A DNA stretch of 64,000 nucleotides from Callipepla californica brunnescens (Eukaryota; Chordata; Aves; Galliformes; Odontophoridae), in NCBI GenBank assembly GCA_023055505.1, contig JALIRH010000004.1, forward strand, positions 19,463,368 to 19,527,367, written 5' to 3'. Below the pieces are notes generated by a model. The model was given only the letters and a program-made list of their open reading frames with translations. It ran no database searches and was not told the origin of the DNA. The number at the start of each line of letters is the position of its first letter. The stretch's first letter is position 1. Position numbers and translations under genes: made by a program. This document shows, in pieces, positions 12,601 to 27,600 of the stretch.

Positions 12601-15600
12601 TGTATGCAAATATATTAGTTCTCTTATACAGCTTACAGCAGTATCTAAATTCTAAGTTACCCTCCCTCCTCTTGCTCTTTCCTGCTAGACACTGTTGTAC
12701 ACTACGCACTGCATGTAGCTGCTTACTCAGGTATGGAGGTTGGAGGTAGTAGGTAAGATTTCTGTATAGGTTGCCATATAAATAGGCTTTCCCATTAAAT
12801 GAGTAAGAAGGGCCAACACTATGTCCAGAACTTTATAATGCTGCAGAAGAATAGAACTGAAAATGATGGCATCTGTAAGCATAATGCATAGGAAGAACTT
12901 AGGGAACTGAAAGTGCAGGTGGCATTATTCAAGCGTCAAGAAAGCTTGTGAAACTCTACTCCAACAGACATCTCCTCCTCCTTGACATTAGTACAAGAAT
13001 GCAACAACTAACTGGACTTTGCATTTAGCAGTTTCCTTTTGACTCTAAATTTCACAAGCATTTAAATAAACAGCTTAGCTTTCATGCATAATTTATATAC
13101 ACAAGAGACGTGCTTCATCTTCATGGTGCTGTTGAAATATCACTCCATTCTGCTCAGCCCAGCCTACCTTTCCTTCTGAGACTTTATTTCTATCAGAAGG
13201 TCCTGATGTTCCCTCAGAAGCTGCTCTGCAGAAGCTACATCCACACCCATTTCTTCACTACTCAGCTTCTCCTTGATGCCTTCTGCCCACAGCAGGAGCC
13301 TGCGGCTGTCTTGTAGGAAGGACTGTTGATTTTGGGCCTGCTGCAGAAGGTCACGCTTCCTTTGTGTTTCCAACTTGAGGTTTACCAGTAGTCTTTCCAT
13401 GATCTCCACCTGCTCCATGATGGTCTTGCTCTCTGCAGGGTTGGTGTCCTTAATGCTACAGCAAGTAAAATACAAAAAAGTTTGAAAGAACAGCTTCAGA
13501 TATTTGAAACCTGAACCAATACCACTTAAAAGTAATAAATTTGGATATTTACATTTCTGCTAAAAACAAAGTCAGCTAAGGCACCAAATACTCCTCACTA
13601 GCAAAAAAAAAATAAGCATCGTTGTGAAAATGTGCCACAGAAAATGCACTTTAAAGACTTTGGTAATGTTCTTGTGGTCCAGTTGTATCTGTATATTGCA
13701 AATGTACAGAAGACTCAAGCAAATAAAAGGCTTCACAACTATAAATTCTAACTGCATTACACAATTCTCAGCTATTCTTCCTACATCTTTGTTTCCCCTG
13801 ATTATTCTCTTTCAGTTTTTAGATTATACCTAGCTCAAAATGTGCAAGTAACTCCCATTAGTACAGGTAACTCAATAATGTCACAATCATTCTGTATTTA
13901 CAGATTCTTTCCATAGCAGCAAAGCCTGGAAACAACCACTTCACCAGTAGTCCAGTCATATTCAAAAGAGAGACACCCAATCCAATGGGCAGGTTGGTTC
14001 CTCAGGCCGCTAAAAAGAAACTTCAAGGGAAATTTCACAAGTTACTCAGTCTTTAAATAGCCATCATCTACAACATGATCTTAGAGAATTAGCAAAGAAT
14101 ATGGAAACAAAAAGCTGTTTTCTTACGATTTTGCAACACTCTTCAGGTATTCAATTTTCCTCTCCATCACTAGGACCTCTCTCTCAACTGCAGACAGTTT
14201 GCGCTTGTCAGACTCCAGCCCAGCTGCAGAGTTCCCTGGTTCCAAATCTCTGAGCTGGCCCGTCTTGTCTTGCAGTAGTACTCCTACGCTCTGACAGTCC
14301 TGAAGAAATATCCTCGCATCAGCCACTCCAACAAGCTCCAAGCCCTTCTCCTCCTTCAGAGATTCCATATATTCCCACCTTGGAGGGAAAGAGAACTCAA
14401 TTACTTGCATGTAGCCTCAGTCACTACCCCAGAACTTGCCTTCGCTTAAAAAATAGATTCAATTTATAGCCTTTGTTATAAAACTCTTTAGCCAGGGTGA
14501 GATTTCTTTCTGGGTTGGATTCAGAAAGCAAGGAGGGAAGCATGTGATAGACATTCTTTTTCAAGTAAAATTCTGTGTAATAGATTTAATAAGAACTTCA
14601 GTGGGTTGAGGAGAACACCAGTACTTCGGCCTCTAAGTTCATCTCAGTGACCTCTCAACTAAGCGAATCCTGGTCAGGTGACCAAAACCCCTAAACACTA
14701 TGGAAGTAAACAAAATTCGTCAAATTAGGACCCAGTAGTGCCTCACAGTTCCAGCTGGGTAAAGTTTACAGGAGCATGTATACAAGAGGTACCAAGCTAC
14801 TTGGTTAAGTCAAACAGGATTTCATGTTCCTTCCAATAGTTGTGAAGGGCATCCTTAAGCAATATGTGAAGGCACCACCCAGTTTTGGAAGAAAGACCAG
14901 GGCCAGCTAGTGCAGCCCAGGGTTGCCCCATTCCTGCTAGTGACAGTGGAGACTGCTGAGACTCATGTCTGATACTAGTTACCATCCTCAGTCCTTCCTG
15001 TTCATTTCTCTATGGGATCAGCCTTGCCTGACAAGGCCTCACTCCTTAGCTCCCAGTTCCCCATCCCATACAGGTCAGCAAGCTCTTGCTGCACCTCAGC
15101 AGTCAACTCAGGCTGTTTGTACCATGACCTTCCCCCTTCCAACATCCATGTGGAAACCCTGACCTTAGGGAGCTTCCAGGTCTGACCCCAGCCCTTGGGA
15201 GCTTCTCTTATGAGAGACTGTGGTACAGGGCTTGGCCTAAAGTGCAGTCCTGCTGCATCACATCCCTGCATCAGCCCAGTCACAGTCCCTGCTGACTCAG
15301 TCCCTGACTCCTGCTGATCCCAGGAAGCAGTCCCTGCCATCTTGCAGCATCCCATGTCTGGTGGTGACAGCTGAAACTCAAAAGAGCAAATTTCAAGTAC
15401 TTTTAAAATCTTCCCCTCATCCAAAATCCATGATTTAATAATCCATCAGGCTTAAATTCTTTCAGTGTTGTTTACACCAGTTATGCGAATATCAGCACTC
15501 CCGATGGTCACCACAAAAAATAGTCTCTATTTTACCAGCAGCGTCTTTACCTGGCACTGATTTCTTCCAGCCGAACATGTATTTCAGTGTATTTACCAGG

Positions 15601-18600
15601 ACTGTTCTTTCCAAATTTAGTAGCTAAGCTTTCAATTTCTCCCAGTTGACCTTTTCCTGCAGCTAGTTCTGTTAAAAAGCTCTAAAACACAAAAGATACA
15701 AGAGTGCAGAACTCAACATCTTTCCAGTTCTATGAATGCTATTCTCAATAATTTTCATATGCATTTATTTTCCACTTTCTCAGGTGACTTCTACACTATG
15801 TTGTTCGTTTTCCTGCCTTCTGACACAATATGGACTTGCACTTGAAGTTCCCCTGTAGTCATGACCTCTCCTGGTATACACACCATGTCTGTGCACATGC
15901 CCCATTTCATAGGGATGCAATTGTTCTATAGGATTATTTTCTTCATGTGACATTTTTCCTCAAGTGCCATAACATAAACCACAAAAAGAATCCTTTTGTA
16001 CCTCACTATTTGTACCACAACATCACATCCACAGAAATTAAACAGACATCAGCTTCAGTAAGGTTGGCATAATTTATACCAAAGAAGTACCTGATCTATG
16101 CATAACACCAAATTTACAATGCATGAAAATCTCTCAGTACCTATTTTCTTGATTTTTTCCATTCTCCTAAGGTCATTCTGATTTAAAAGGTGTCATCAGT
16201 AAGCTGGGAAAGAGGATACCTGATATTTTTGTTGCATGACTTCCACATTGTCTGCTTGAGGCTGAAAAGTCCTAAAAATGTTCTCCTTTTCTCTCATCCA
16301 TGATTGAAATGCTTCACAGGAGCTACAGAAGCGGTAATACTCAATCATCTCCTCCAAAGCCTTTTTTCTGTCCTGTAAAATAGATGAAGAATTGTGTTGC
16401 TGTAATAACTACTTTGCCTTTTGAAGGAAAAAGGTACTTTCATTTAAATTAATTAAAGTGCACAAATGGTAGCTTGAAAGTTTTGTCAGGTACTGCTGAC
16501 ATAACAGAACACGTAACCTTGAGCTCAAAATATTTCTCCCCAGTGCAACAGTGATTTAAAAGCATAGAGAAGCACAAAAAATTAATGGAGGTACTATACC
16601 TCAGCCATGCTCTGTAGGTTTTCATAAAGTGAGTCTATTTCATCTTGGGTCTTCCAGATGTTCTCTGGAACAAAATGAACATCTACGCTGGAGGTTCCAG
16701 GAAGTGTAGATTCAGATGTAGCCCAGGTTCGACTGAACAATAACTTAGTAGTCTTTTGATTTAAGTCTCCTGGAGCTTCTGTTTTCACCATCTGTTGTGC
16801 AAAATTTAATAGAGTCAGGGGATTAATAATTCTAATTTGAATAAAAATTTCACATAGACAGAAAATGTGGACTTGCCACTCTAAATGAAATGTTCCCAGG
16901 ATTTGTTTGAACCTATTTATCTCTTTTTAGAACTTTGAAAGAGTTAACTAACTAACTGATAAACATTTAACTGACATTTAATGAATTAGTTTTATTTTGC
17001 TCAGTTGCTTTGATTCTCTAAAAGTTCTCATTTTGTGCCCACATCAACATCCAGTAACCATTAGGTTACAGATTCTGAGGTTTTATGCAGATATTTTTTA
17101 AATATCATTTTTGAAACAGATTGAAATGAATATTGTTATGAGATTGAGGAGAGACAAAAGATTTGTGAAGATCAGCAGAAGAGAATAATACACATAAGTA
17201 CATTTCTAGCATTCCACATAACACTGAGATGGGCTTTAAGTGGATAATGCACTGTGCCATCTAAAAATTTGCTTCCATTCTAATTCAGTATTTCACCTGA
17301 ATAATTGTAATTAAAAAAAAAAAAAAAGTCTCATTTAGGTAATGTGGAATATTGGCTTGGATAAGATCAAAACGTATCATTCAAAAATATTTTATTTTCA
17401 TATACACAGTATAATGGTACAAAATGATGACAGAAAATACAATTTTAAAAGATAATCTACTCTATTCTGAAGTGCATCAATTCAAACTTCATAAAAGATT
17501 TTATTCACTTTGTTTACAAATTAAAATTCAATTGAAAATGATACCCTACTGGAAAGAAGTTTAGATAACATTAGAACACTGTTTTCCCATTGAAAAATAC
17601 TCTGTGTGAAATTTCTAGGCAGCTTCAATAGTTATAAAACAAAGGAACAAAGACTGACACAGTCCCTAACCTACTTACTGCAGCTGGAGCTTGCTCTGCT
17701 GCAATGGCAGCCTGCTCTTTCAGGCGCCTCATCTCTGTGGAGTAGGCTGCAATCTCCTTTTCCAGGCGCAAATGACGATGCAACAGTGCTTCAGCACTTG
17801 ATTCATCTTTTCCGTAGTCCTTGCTGGCCAGAAGGGGCTGCCTTTCTTGCAACCATGAATTTACTTCATCGGTGTCAGCAAAATACTGAAGGAAACAGAG
17901 AACAAAGTACTGGGTCTCATCCACACAATTCCTTTCTTTCTTTTTTTAATAATAAACAAAGCAGAAATGGTCTGTAGATATAAGGTTACATCTAGGTGTT
18001 GTGACAGCTATAAATAAGGTGGCTATAGAGCTCCAAATCATTGAAGTATTTCATAATCATATCATGAACAAATAATTCATAGATACACATTGAATAATTA
18101 GAATCAAGTATTGCCTGGCTATTACTCTTCGAAGAACTTCTAAATAAAGATATATTCTGCTTAATAGCAGTTGATCTAAAGAATAACTAGCAGTGAACAA
18201 CAGACTCAGAGTCTACAGTAAATTTTTTTTTTTTTGCCCCAGTAAACTGCCTTGTTATGGTAGTAAAAAAAAAAAAAAAAGCCTGCAGGATAAAAAATAA
18301 AGGCACAACAGAAAAAAAGAGAAGAAAACATAGTAGTGAAGAGAAAAGAAAGAAGTAAATCACCATAATAATGGTAAACTTACTTGATGGAGAAGGGAAT
18401 TTAGACTTCACCAAGAAGAAAGCTGTTAAGTTTTGCTCAGGGAGCTCATGAGAGAAATAGACTGAGTACAGATGCAAGAAAGGGACAGTAGTAAGAATAC
18501 CTGAGACACTCTAATGTGATTTTTGAGTGCTGATTTTATAAGAGCTCCCTATCTGCAGATGCATTGATGTTCATTAATGTAAAAGAACTGTGGAGCTCAG

Positions 18601-21600
18601 ATGGAACAGTCAGATATTTCCCAGTGTTTAAACAAGTTCATAGTTGATCCAAGTATTTTGGTGTGTTTGTTTTCTTGTTGGGATTCTTGGTGTGTGAGAG
18701 TGGTGGTAATTTTTTGTTGTTGTTAGAGAAATGTCACACAGCTACCCAGATCCCACCTGCAAAATATACTGTGCGTCAGCAAGGTCATGTGAAGTATTTC
18801 CAAAAGAGTTTTTAACAGAGAGCAACTCCCAGTCACAGTTCTCTGCTAGGCACAAACCACTCAAATCTGTCTGTCAGGCTTGCAGGAGGGATAAGACTGT
18901 ATCGCAGAGATCTCTTTTTGAAGACTGGCACCTGAAGACGCCTTTTGCTGTTGCCTTGTATGCAGGAACATGGGACAGAAGTGAACCACATCTGTCCCCG
19001 ACTCCATGCATCACAGCAAGACCTGCTTACCTGTTTGATGAGAGCTGCTGCCTGCAGGCGGCTTTTGCGATTAGCCACCTCATCTTGGAGCTGCTGCCAC
19101 AATGTTTGGAGTTTGTCTCTCTGTTTCTGGATATCCTCCTCATGTGTAGGGTTTTTCTGGCTCAGCTCCCATCCCCTCTTCATCACGTCTGCACAAATGG
19201 CCCTGTGTGAGTTGCATTCTGCTTCAAGAGCCTAGCAGAAGGGTGGGAGAAACATGAACACAACTCACTCACTTACCACCAGCTGAGAGGAAAAACAGAG
19301 TTTCATACCCTCAGCTACTACAGTGCATGTATTTACAAGAGCCCCATGTCTTATAAGCGCCTATGAATTTTCCCAAAGCCCTGGGATGATTGACCTCTGC
19401 TCCCCACACACAAGAAATGGTCCTTTTTAAAAAAAAATTTTTATTCATTTTGCAAAGGCAAATTTGCTATGCCATTTTCTCTGAGCGAGATATTTATTTG
19501 TGGTCCACTAATTTAGTACTCTTATGCTTTCCAGAAGCAGCAAATACAAAAACAGGCACACATGCATTTTAAATCTGCCCAAGAATCTTCTGTTTCAGTT
19601 TTGTCACTCCTGTTCACAGATTTCCACACTTGCTTATGATGTTTCTTTTCCAGAAGAAGTAGCCAAACTTGTGACATTAGTTCACAGCAGGCTCTCAGCA
19701 GTGGTAATTTCTACACAAACTCACACAATGCTATCTCCGGGGCTCTCAGAATGATTGCTGATATCAGTCATATTTTTCCCACCAGCTCTTCTCTTTCCCC
19801 ACCATCAGGAGGGGTGATTGGGAAAAAAAAACAACAAAACAACTCTAACAATTTATTCTTCCTTCCCCTCCACCAGTGTGAGGGAAAGTAATCTTAATGT
19901 TGCCCAGGAGAGGCCCCAGTATGAGATAGAGTCCTTCTCTACACTTACTGTCTTCTCATGGGAAAAATATCCTCCTTCACATTTTCTTAAAAAATGTTTC
20001 AGATACCAGTGATGATACTTTAGAAAATGACTGGTTTGACAGTTTTCTTATAAATACTGTGCTGTCTGAAGGGCACAGATATTCTAAAATTGTGCTATAA
20101 CACAGAGAATATTCACTACCAGTCAAGTAATATACCTTGTGCTTCTGAATGGAAGCTGTAATCTGGCTGACATCTTTCCCTAATGTTGTTGTTCTTGCTA
20201 TCTTCCATTTCTCAGAGATCCATGATTCTTCCTCTTTACAGTCACGGAAGAATTCAAAGAGCTTCAAAGCCTCTTCTAGCTGGGATTTTCTGAAACAATG
20301 AAGATAGTATATTCAAGTCAGAATTAGGATACTAAAGAGACAGTGATACAGAAAAGCATAATCAAAGAGCTACAGTGCTTCGAAAATCCAAAAATTTGAA
20401 CGTATCTAATATTTCTTTGTCATCATTTAATTAATTCATGCAAGAAAGCAAGGGAAAGAACATTAAATTTCCTTTGTCCTCTAGGAGTCAAGGAGATAAC
20501 CACATGCTATTTGGACTACACATAAAGCATAACATAAGAAATACTAAGAATGAAGGTATTCTTTAGCTATGAAAGTGAGTGATCTCTTTCAGACAGCTGT
20601 AATGAAAACACTCAACATTGTTTGTGTTATGTCTTTATAAAGGAGTAATGGAAATTTTCAACTGTGAGGAAGCTGAGTTTTCTGATTAAGGGATTAATTG
20701 ACCATCTAAATCAGGAAAAAGGAGCCATGAGCAGTCATACCGTGTTCTGCTCTGAGCTATAAGGTTCTGATATAGCTGATGAAGCATCGGAACTTTTGCA
20801 TAAAGCACTTCTGCTTTAACTGTGCTGTCCTTGCTGATTTCTGCTGTCCTTTGAGTTATGTGTGTCAATCTATCATCATAGGAAGAGATCTGCAAGTCAA
20901 TCAAGTTGTGCTTTTGTAGCAAATCTACTACTTCTAGGAGCTGCTTCCCACAGTCCTGGGAATTCACTAATGCCTGCAAATAAAGAGAGAGAGAAAAAAA
21001 GGCATTTGCAGAGAGTGCATCCAAAGGCTTGATACAAAGAAATTGGTTGATAGCTTCCTGTTGACTCTGATAGCTTCCAAATGTAAAAAGAATTTTGTCA
21101 GCTATGTAAAGCCAAAAATTCTTTTCTTTCAGTTTCACAAAGTAATGGCAACAATCCAGAGTTTCTATCATCTGCAGACCAAGAAATGGTCTCTTCAAAT
21201 AACTCTGTTTCACAACTAAGTTATGTGAGGTAAGCACTTAGGGTTTCAGCACTCACGTGCACAAGAACAGCTCTTTTTTATATACATCCATCTGCAGACA
21301 GATATATTCAATCTGTATTTGGAGAATTCGACATTATCCCATCTAACGGCATGTTTTGACAGTAAGTTTATTTGATAAATTTACTTGACTTTGCTATGTG
21401 AATAATGAATTGTTTACATTATTTACTAAGTAGTTCGTACTAAGTATGGCCATACCACATATGAAGTACTTACCACTTTCACTGTTTAGACAATGAAGTC
21501 AAGTTTAACAGTAAGTACTTAATACTTACAATTTGGCCCAGTGAAAGTACTGCAATCTTTACTGTCTGTCCTCTTTCTAATTGTATTAATTATTCTCACA

Positions 21601-24600
21601 TAGGGTGCTTTATCTTTCCTTATTGATCTTCTCATATTCTCAGGCTACCATGGTTCCAACAATATCACTGCCATTAGAAGTTTTTGCTGACTAACGCTTG
21701 GACAAATAGATTCATAACTTACAGTTGCCTCTCATCTTTACTTTGAACTTCACATCTTCTGTTTACTCTTCCAACTTAGGCACAATGCAGCCTGCAGTTG
21801 TAGGGATTTTTCTGTCTTTAAGTATGACAAGGCAAGACCAAAGGATGAATTTATGCTGTCTGCCATTATAAAACTAATATGAAAGCAGTTATTTCCTATG
21901 ATAAAGAGAAGACTTTGATTTCTGACACTATGGTAACAATTTTAAACTCTTGCTAACAGTGAGCACTGTGCGTTTTCCTGTGGAATTCTTGTCTTTTGTA
22001 TGTTTAGGTTGCTGAAACCCAGATGCTTGCCTGAGCTGCTTTCTGACTCTATAAATAATAGAGTTAATTCCAGAAGGTAATTCAGTGTAGTTACCTGGAA
22101 TGGGAACAGGAGGCTTTTATTTTTCTTCAACTTTTACCTTCAGATTTCTAAATTTAGGTGAGAGAAGCGCCATTTTTATTTTAAGACATTATTTGAATCT
22201 GTAGCAATAATACCATATTTCACCTTTGATTAGAGAGAGTCCTTGTAACAAGAACTTTTCTTCCATATTGATATCAGCCAAACCAACCCAAAGTTAGGCG
22301 TCTATGTAAAACCAGTGTTTTTCCTCAGTAACTGACAGAATTATTTTCTGTTTGTACTAGAGAGTGAGTACACTAGTTCTGGAATATGAGCATTTATTTA
22401 TGGACACACATTGTGAACAATGTGACCTGTGCGCTGTTGGAGAGGACTCAGTACCTGCAGCTCTTTCAGCTCCTCCATAATGGCATCAATGTCCCTCAGG
22501 AGGGCTAGAATCTCCTGCATTGTACTCAGGGAGCGTTGTCGCTTCTGCAGCTGATCCAGAAGTTCTTGCCATTGCTTTGATATGCTGTTTTCCCTACAAA
22601 GGAGGAGAGAGATCATCAGTTTTTATCAAAGACTTTGGGCCTCATGGGTAAAAATTTCCTGTTCTCACAGCTTTAGAGGAGCTAAATGAACACACACAAG
22701 ACACATCACCTGTGGAGGAGGACAGGCCATGACTGAAAAACGGGCAAAGTATTTTTAGCCAGTCCTAAATCAGGATATACTGATAATTAGAGAAGTCATA
22801 ATTTCTCAGAACTTGATAACTAATATCAAGTTTGGAAGACATTGTGACTTAACAGATCTGTATCTACCAAACTACAGACTGAAAAAGAAATGTGTTGATT
22901 TTGAGGAAAAAGAGATTATATATATTTTCTAAGTATTTTTTTGATGGAATATAGGATTTTTGGCAGAATCAATAAATTCATATGCAGGTTTAAATACCTC
23001 AGAACTATTTTTCACTTGAAATCAGTCTGAATTCTGATCATTCAAACAAAAACAAACCAAACAAACATAAGACAAAACATTTTTATCTAATCTGCTGAAA
23101 CTGTTCACAGGTAGAAGGATTTCATGCAGTTCTACTAATGAGGAGTAGAGCTATAATTCATAGCTACAATTCATCTTTTTTGTCTACTCCAAAAAAAAAA
23201 AATAAAACAACTTAAACTTCATCACTATATGGTCTTAAGTCCACCACTCACTTCTTCACAATTTGATCTTTGCTGTGATAGTTATTCTGGCTGATGACTT
23301 TTGCCATTTCGGCCAAAGCTGTGAAGCGTTCCCTCCTGGGGAGTACATCTGCCACAATGGCTTCCAGCTTCTTACTGGCAGCTTCCATCCTGTCTACACT
23401 CTCTGGCCAGAAGTCTTGCTTTCCTATTACTTTTCTCATGTCCTCCAAGTAGGTCTCACGCAGAGCTGCCTTCTTCAGAAACCTCCTGGCTAGCTGTTCC
23501 AGCTTCTCTAGCCTCAGCATCTCCTTCTGCAGTGCTTTTCCTCGGTTGTGTTCTGCCTTTTCCAAGATAACCCAGTGCTTTTCCACATCCTGCAGTGTTC
23601 TCCCCTCTGGAGGCACGTATAGGCGTAGGTTGTTGGCTCTCTGCTTGGTCCTGATGTTGAAGAGATGAGCTTCAATCATGCCTTTATCTTGATATTTAGG
23701 GGGTTTCTCCACAGTACGGAAGGTCTTGAAGTTGGCCATGAGCAGCCACATTTCCTGAAGAGTGTTGGGGAAACTACGGTCATCCAGCTCAATCACCTTC
23801 TGCTTAATCCATTTCAGGAGGTCGGAGACCAATTGCTCATATAGAAATTTCAAGTCATCTATCTCCTTCAGGAGGAACATGATCTGTAATGGGGATATAA
23901 AGTTACAAGTCACATGAGAAGCAGAATGGACCAAGATGGGTGAACAGAATGCAACATCATCATAAACAAAACTCAGGATACAAACAGAAGAGTATGTATA
24001 ACGGGAAGACAGTACTTAGCAAGCAAGTTACCACATTCATCAAATTTTATACCAATAATAGAATGGTTTGGGTTGGAAGGGACCTTAAAGACAATTTAGT
24101 TCTAACTTGTTCTAGTTTCACAATGTATAGGTATAGCACATAGGCATAGATTTCATATCTGAGGCCAGATGAAAGACTAGAGTGACGTTTCTTGAAAAAA
24201 AAAAAAAGAAAAAAGAAACAAACAAGTATTATTTGATTTATAATTTCATATCTTTTAATTTAAGAAAAGGTTAAATTTTAAAATTAATACTATGCATACG
24301 ACAATCGTCAACACTGCCTATGAGAGCTGACCATAAAGCAAAAGTCCCAAGTAGAGGCTTCAGAATTTTTGTTTCACAGTGGAACCAAACGGAGATTTTT
24401 TTTTCTCTCTTTCATAAAATTAAAACAGTTATATCCTATCTGTAAATATGCAATCACCCCCTATTAATCTCATCTCATCACCTTAGGTGTGGGTTCTCTC
24501 ACATGCTAACAGCAGACTGTTGCCAAAATGATCCTTCTCAATCTCTGCCATCAGAGCCATTTCACTTTTTATAAATTGTCAGAGAAACAGCACACATAAT

Positions 24601-27600
24601 AGCTAAACAGGCATTGGTAAGGAAGTTAACTCTGATTCAACAGTAATTGTTTCAAGTCTATAACATTTATCTGTTTCATCTGCAATTTGGCCTGCATTTA
24701 ACTCAAATGTCTACATATATCAAAAATCCATTTAGAATGAAATTCATAATGAATTTTTAAAAAATTCTGGAATGAAGTCATCTTTTCTTTCAGTCTTATT
24801 TTTTGATTTTTGTCTTTTTAATTCATATTTTTTCCTCACTCCAACTCAGTAGCTTCCCTGCAGACATTCAAGTGAACTCTGAATAACACTGTCTATCATT
24901 TGCCTGAGCCTGCCTGAAGCAGGCAGGCAGATTAGTGAGGGAGATATTGCTGAGCAAAGGCCCATGCCTTGCAAGTGGTTATGGGCCTTCACCTTGCAGA
25001 AAGTGCACTTGGCAATGAATAAATGTTGCAGTTCTTGAAGAGTAGTAAAACTGCACCAACCTGGAGCGAAGGAAAAGCAGCCCATGTTGCCAGGGCTCCT
25101 TTCTGTATTTTCTGCCATCGTACCCAGTTCTTGCTGAAAGATCCCAGTAAGTGCATGGCTACCCCACGTGGGAGGGGGAAAGCAGATTTACCTCTCCAGG
25201 ATGAATCCCTCTGCCATCCTGGTCACCCACATAGTCTCAACTCAAAGACTTCTTTGACACACTCAGACTTCCCTCCCCAATCCTATTAGTAAATTCAGAA
25301 CTGCCTATTTGAGAGGACTAAGGACATGAGGAGATTAACATCTGTTTTGTTATCCTTCTGTATGCAAGTGTGCATAAGAAACACAGGAAGACAAGGGAGC
25401 AATATTAATGACAGTTGAAAATACCTGTTAAAGAAGGTACCAGACAAAGAGAGAAAAAGGAAGCAGCAAGTGGAAAGAGAGAGAGAGAGAGAAAAAAAAG
25501 AATGCATGAATATACACATACAAAATGAAAACAAACAAACAAACAAAAAAACAGTGAAAAAGGACAGAGTAAGAAGTACTCCTTCTGTGTTTGCTAAAAT
25601 TACAAAGATAGATCCTGAGCAAAAAGCAGAGTCTCTGCTGGAGTCCAGACAAATCTTACTGCCCACTCTCCTCACTTATATATCTTTTATTTAATTGAAT
25701 TCAAAGTCTGGCTGCCATCCAGCAATTCTTTAGAGAACATTGCTGTTACTGAGAAACATTTCAGGATCATCTTGTTCTTTTCTCTGAACATTAGCTGAAC
25801 AAACTATGCATCATAAAGTGGTTTTGCCTCGTCACCACCAGGGATGCCCTTGTTTTGTGTCTCCTTCTGAGAAATATCTTCCACCTCTATAGTCAAACAG
25901 TTAGGTAAGTTCAGATGTATGTGTACGTCACATCCTTAGTGTGCAGAAAACCTGTGGGCTTTTAAAAAAATACAGTGTGGAATATTCTGAAGGTAGAAAA
26001 TAAAGTCTCTCCAAGGGAAGTGCCCCTTGGTAGAAGGACCACAATATTTTGGCCAATATATACTCAAAATTTCTTCCCTTTTCCTTTAAGAGGATGCAAG
26101 TAGTTTACATGTGATTCAATCACATGTGAGACTAAATATACAGTGAAAGTGATAAAAAAAGAAAAAAACCTTTGATTTTCTTTTATAATTTAAACTTTAG
26201 ATATTTTTTCTTTATGATTTCCTCCTTCTGTTGTACTTGCTTGTTGTTCATTTATTTATTCACAGTTTGTACCTGACTAAGGAGTTAAAAAGGATGACGA
26301 TTTCACAGAAAATAGAAACTAAAAGTAGTCTCTTTCCTATTAAATTAGGAAATTGTTGACTAGCTGTTTTTGCCTGGCTTTAATCTTCCCAAGATTAATG
26401 AGATCTGCATGGCTTCAAGTTGCATTAGGGGCACATCAGCTCTCAAACAGAAACTGATAGGCTGAAAATGGATTTGAATCCAGAGACAAATGTAGTACCT
26501 TTAGAAATCAAACCTACAGACACTTTCAAATATCCAAGTGAAAATTAAAAGTTTTTGATTCAGTTTGATGTCATTTGATTCAGTTCAAATGATCCTGAAG
26601 CTGACCTTGCACTAAATACATTTCCAACAAAAAATTAACTTTATGTATTTAACTTTTAAATTCTAAAGATAGCAAGTCACTTACTTTGGCAAGTCGCTTT
26701 TGATTTGTCTGGCCTTGTTTCATTCTGGAGAAGTAGTGGTAATAGAGTGACACATAAGTCATGATGGATCTCTCATCTGGGGAGGGTACAGCCACATCCT
26801 CAGCATCAAGCAGCTTGCTGATCCCTAGCTCTTTCTCAGCAACGTTAAAGGCATTATTCAAGTTTTTGATGGGCTGGTCCTGACGCAGTGAGCTATAATT
26901 GATAAGATCAGGCCTGGGCAAGGAGAAGAACAGAGAGAAAAAGGGGAAGAGAGATTTATGTTTGTCTTAAATTCTTTCAGATGATAAGCCATAAACTGTT
27001 TATTGTATAAGGAATATGATAAAAACTCTGCAATTATTCTGTCTGAGCTGCTTGATTCAGAAGCATCAGAACTACATAGATGGAAGAAAAATCTCCTTTA
27101 TAAAACTGAAATACCACTCCCAGCAAATCTCTGACCTTCACTTATTTTTCATCCTTGCAGATCAGTGAAAACCTATACCCACTAGAGTTGAAATTCTGAA
27201 CAGGAAGATGACTCCCAGTTGGGTAAACTTCAGAGTATCCTAACTAGAAGACAGCGCAGAGCTTTTAGTGGAAGAACTGTCCAAGGCTGTCTCAGGTGGT
27301 TTCTCTCTCCTTGATCTGTTTTCTTCACGCCTTTTAAAATGGCCAGAGAAGGAAGGTAAAAAATTAAATTTTCTCTGTTAAAATTGAATCAGAAGGTGTA
27401 AATGCTCACAAAACATATACAATAGAAACAATCACTACAGTAATATCTGCTGAAAACGAACAATGAGAGTGTGAGTGAGAGGCTTGAACCAAACATTGAA
27501 CAGCATTTCCAGATGGAAAGTCCACTTCCAACAAAACAAACAGTGAAGCAGGAGCTTGGTCCTTCATTCCCTCCTTCCTCAGAGACAGCATATCCACTTA

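Larger units (their letters stand above)
12571..20740 (-). other. SPTBN5 introns between exons 17 and 8
   Basis: Introns at 12571-13167, 13456-14126, 14379-15550, 15682-16219, 16373-16599, 16792-17678, 17886-19030, 19232-20135 and 20290-20740. The 14379-15550 intron has an unusually GC-rich stretch (about 14880-15370). The others are AT-rich without recognised repeats. Confidence 0.7.

Noticed and set aside
18731..19210. 159-codon plus-strand open frame
   Set aside because: It lies antisense across SPTBN5 exon 10 and its intron; the exon on the minus strand explains the open frame and shows clear spectrin motifs.
20686..21237. 183-codon minus-strand open frame as a single exon
   Set aside because: Only 20741-20973 is spectrin-like; the outer parts are past good splice sites and are intron read-through.
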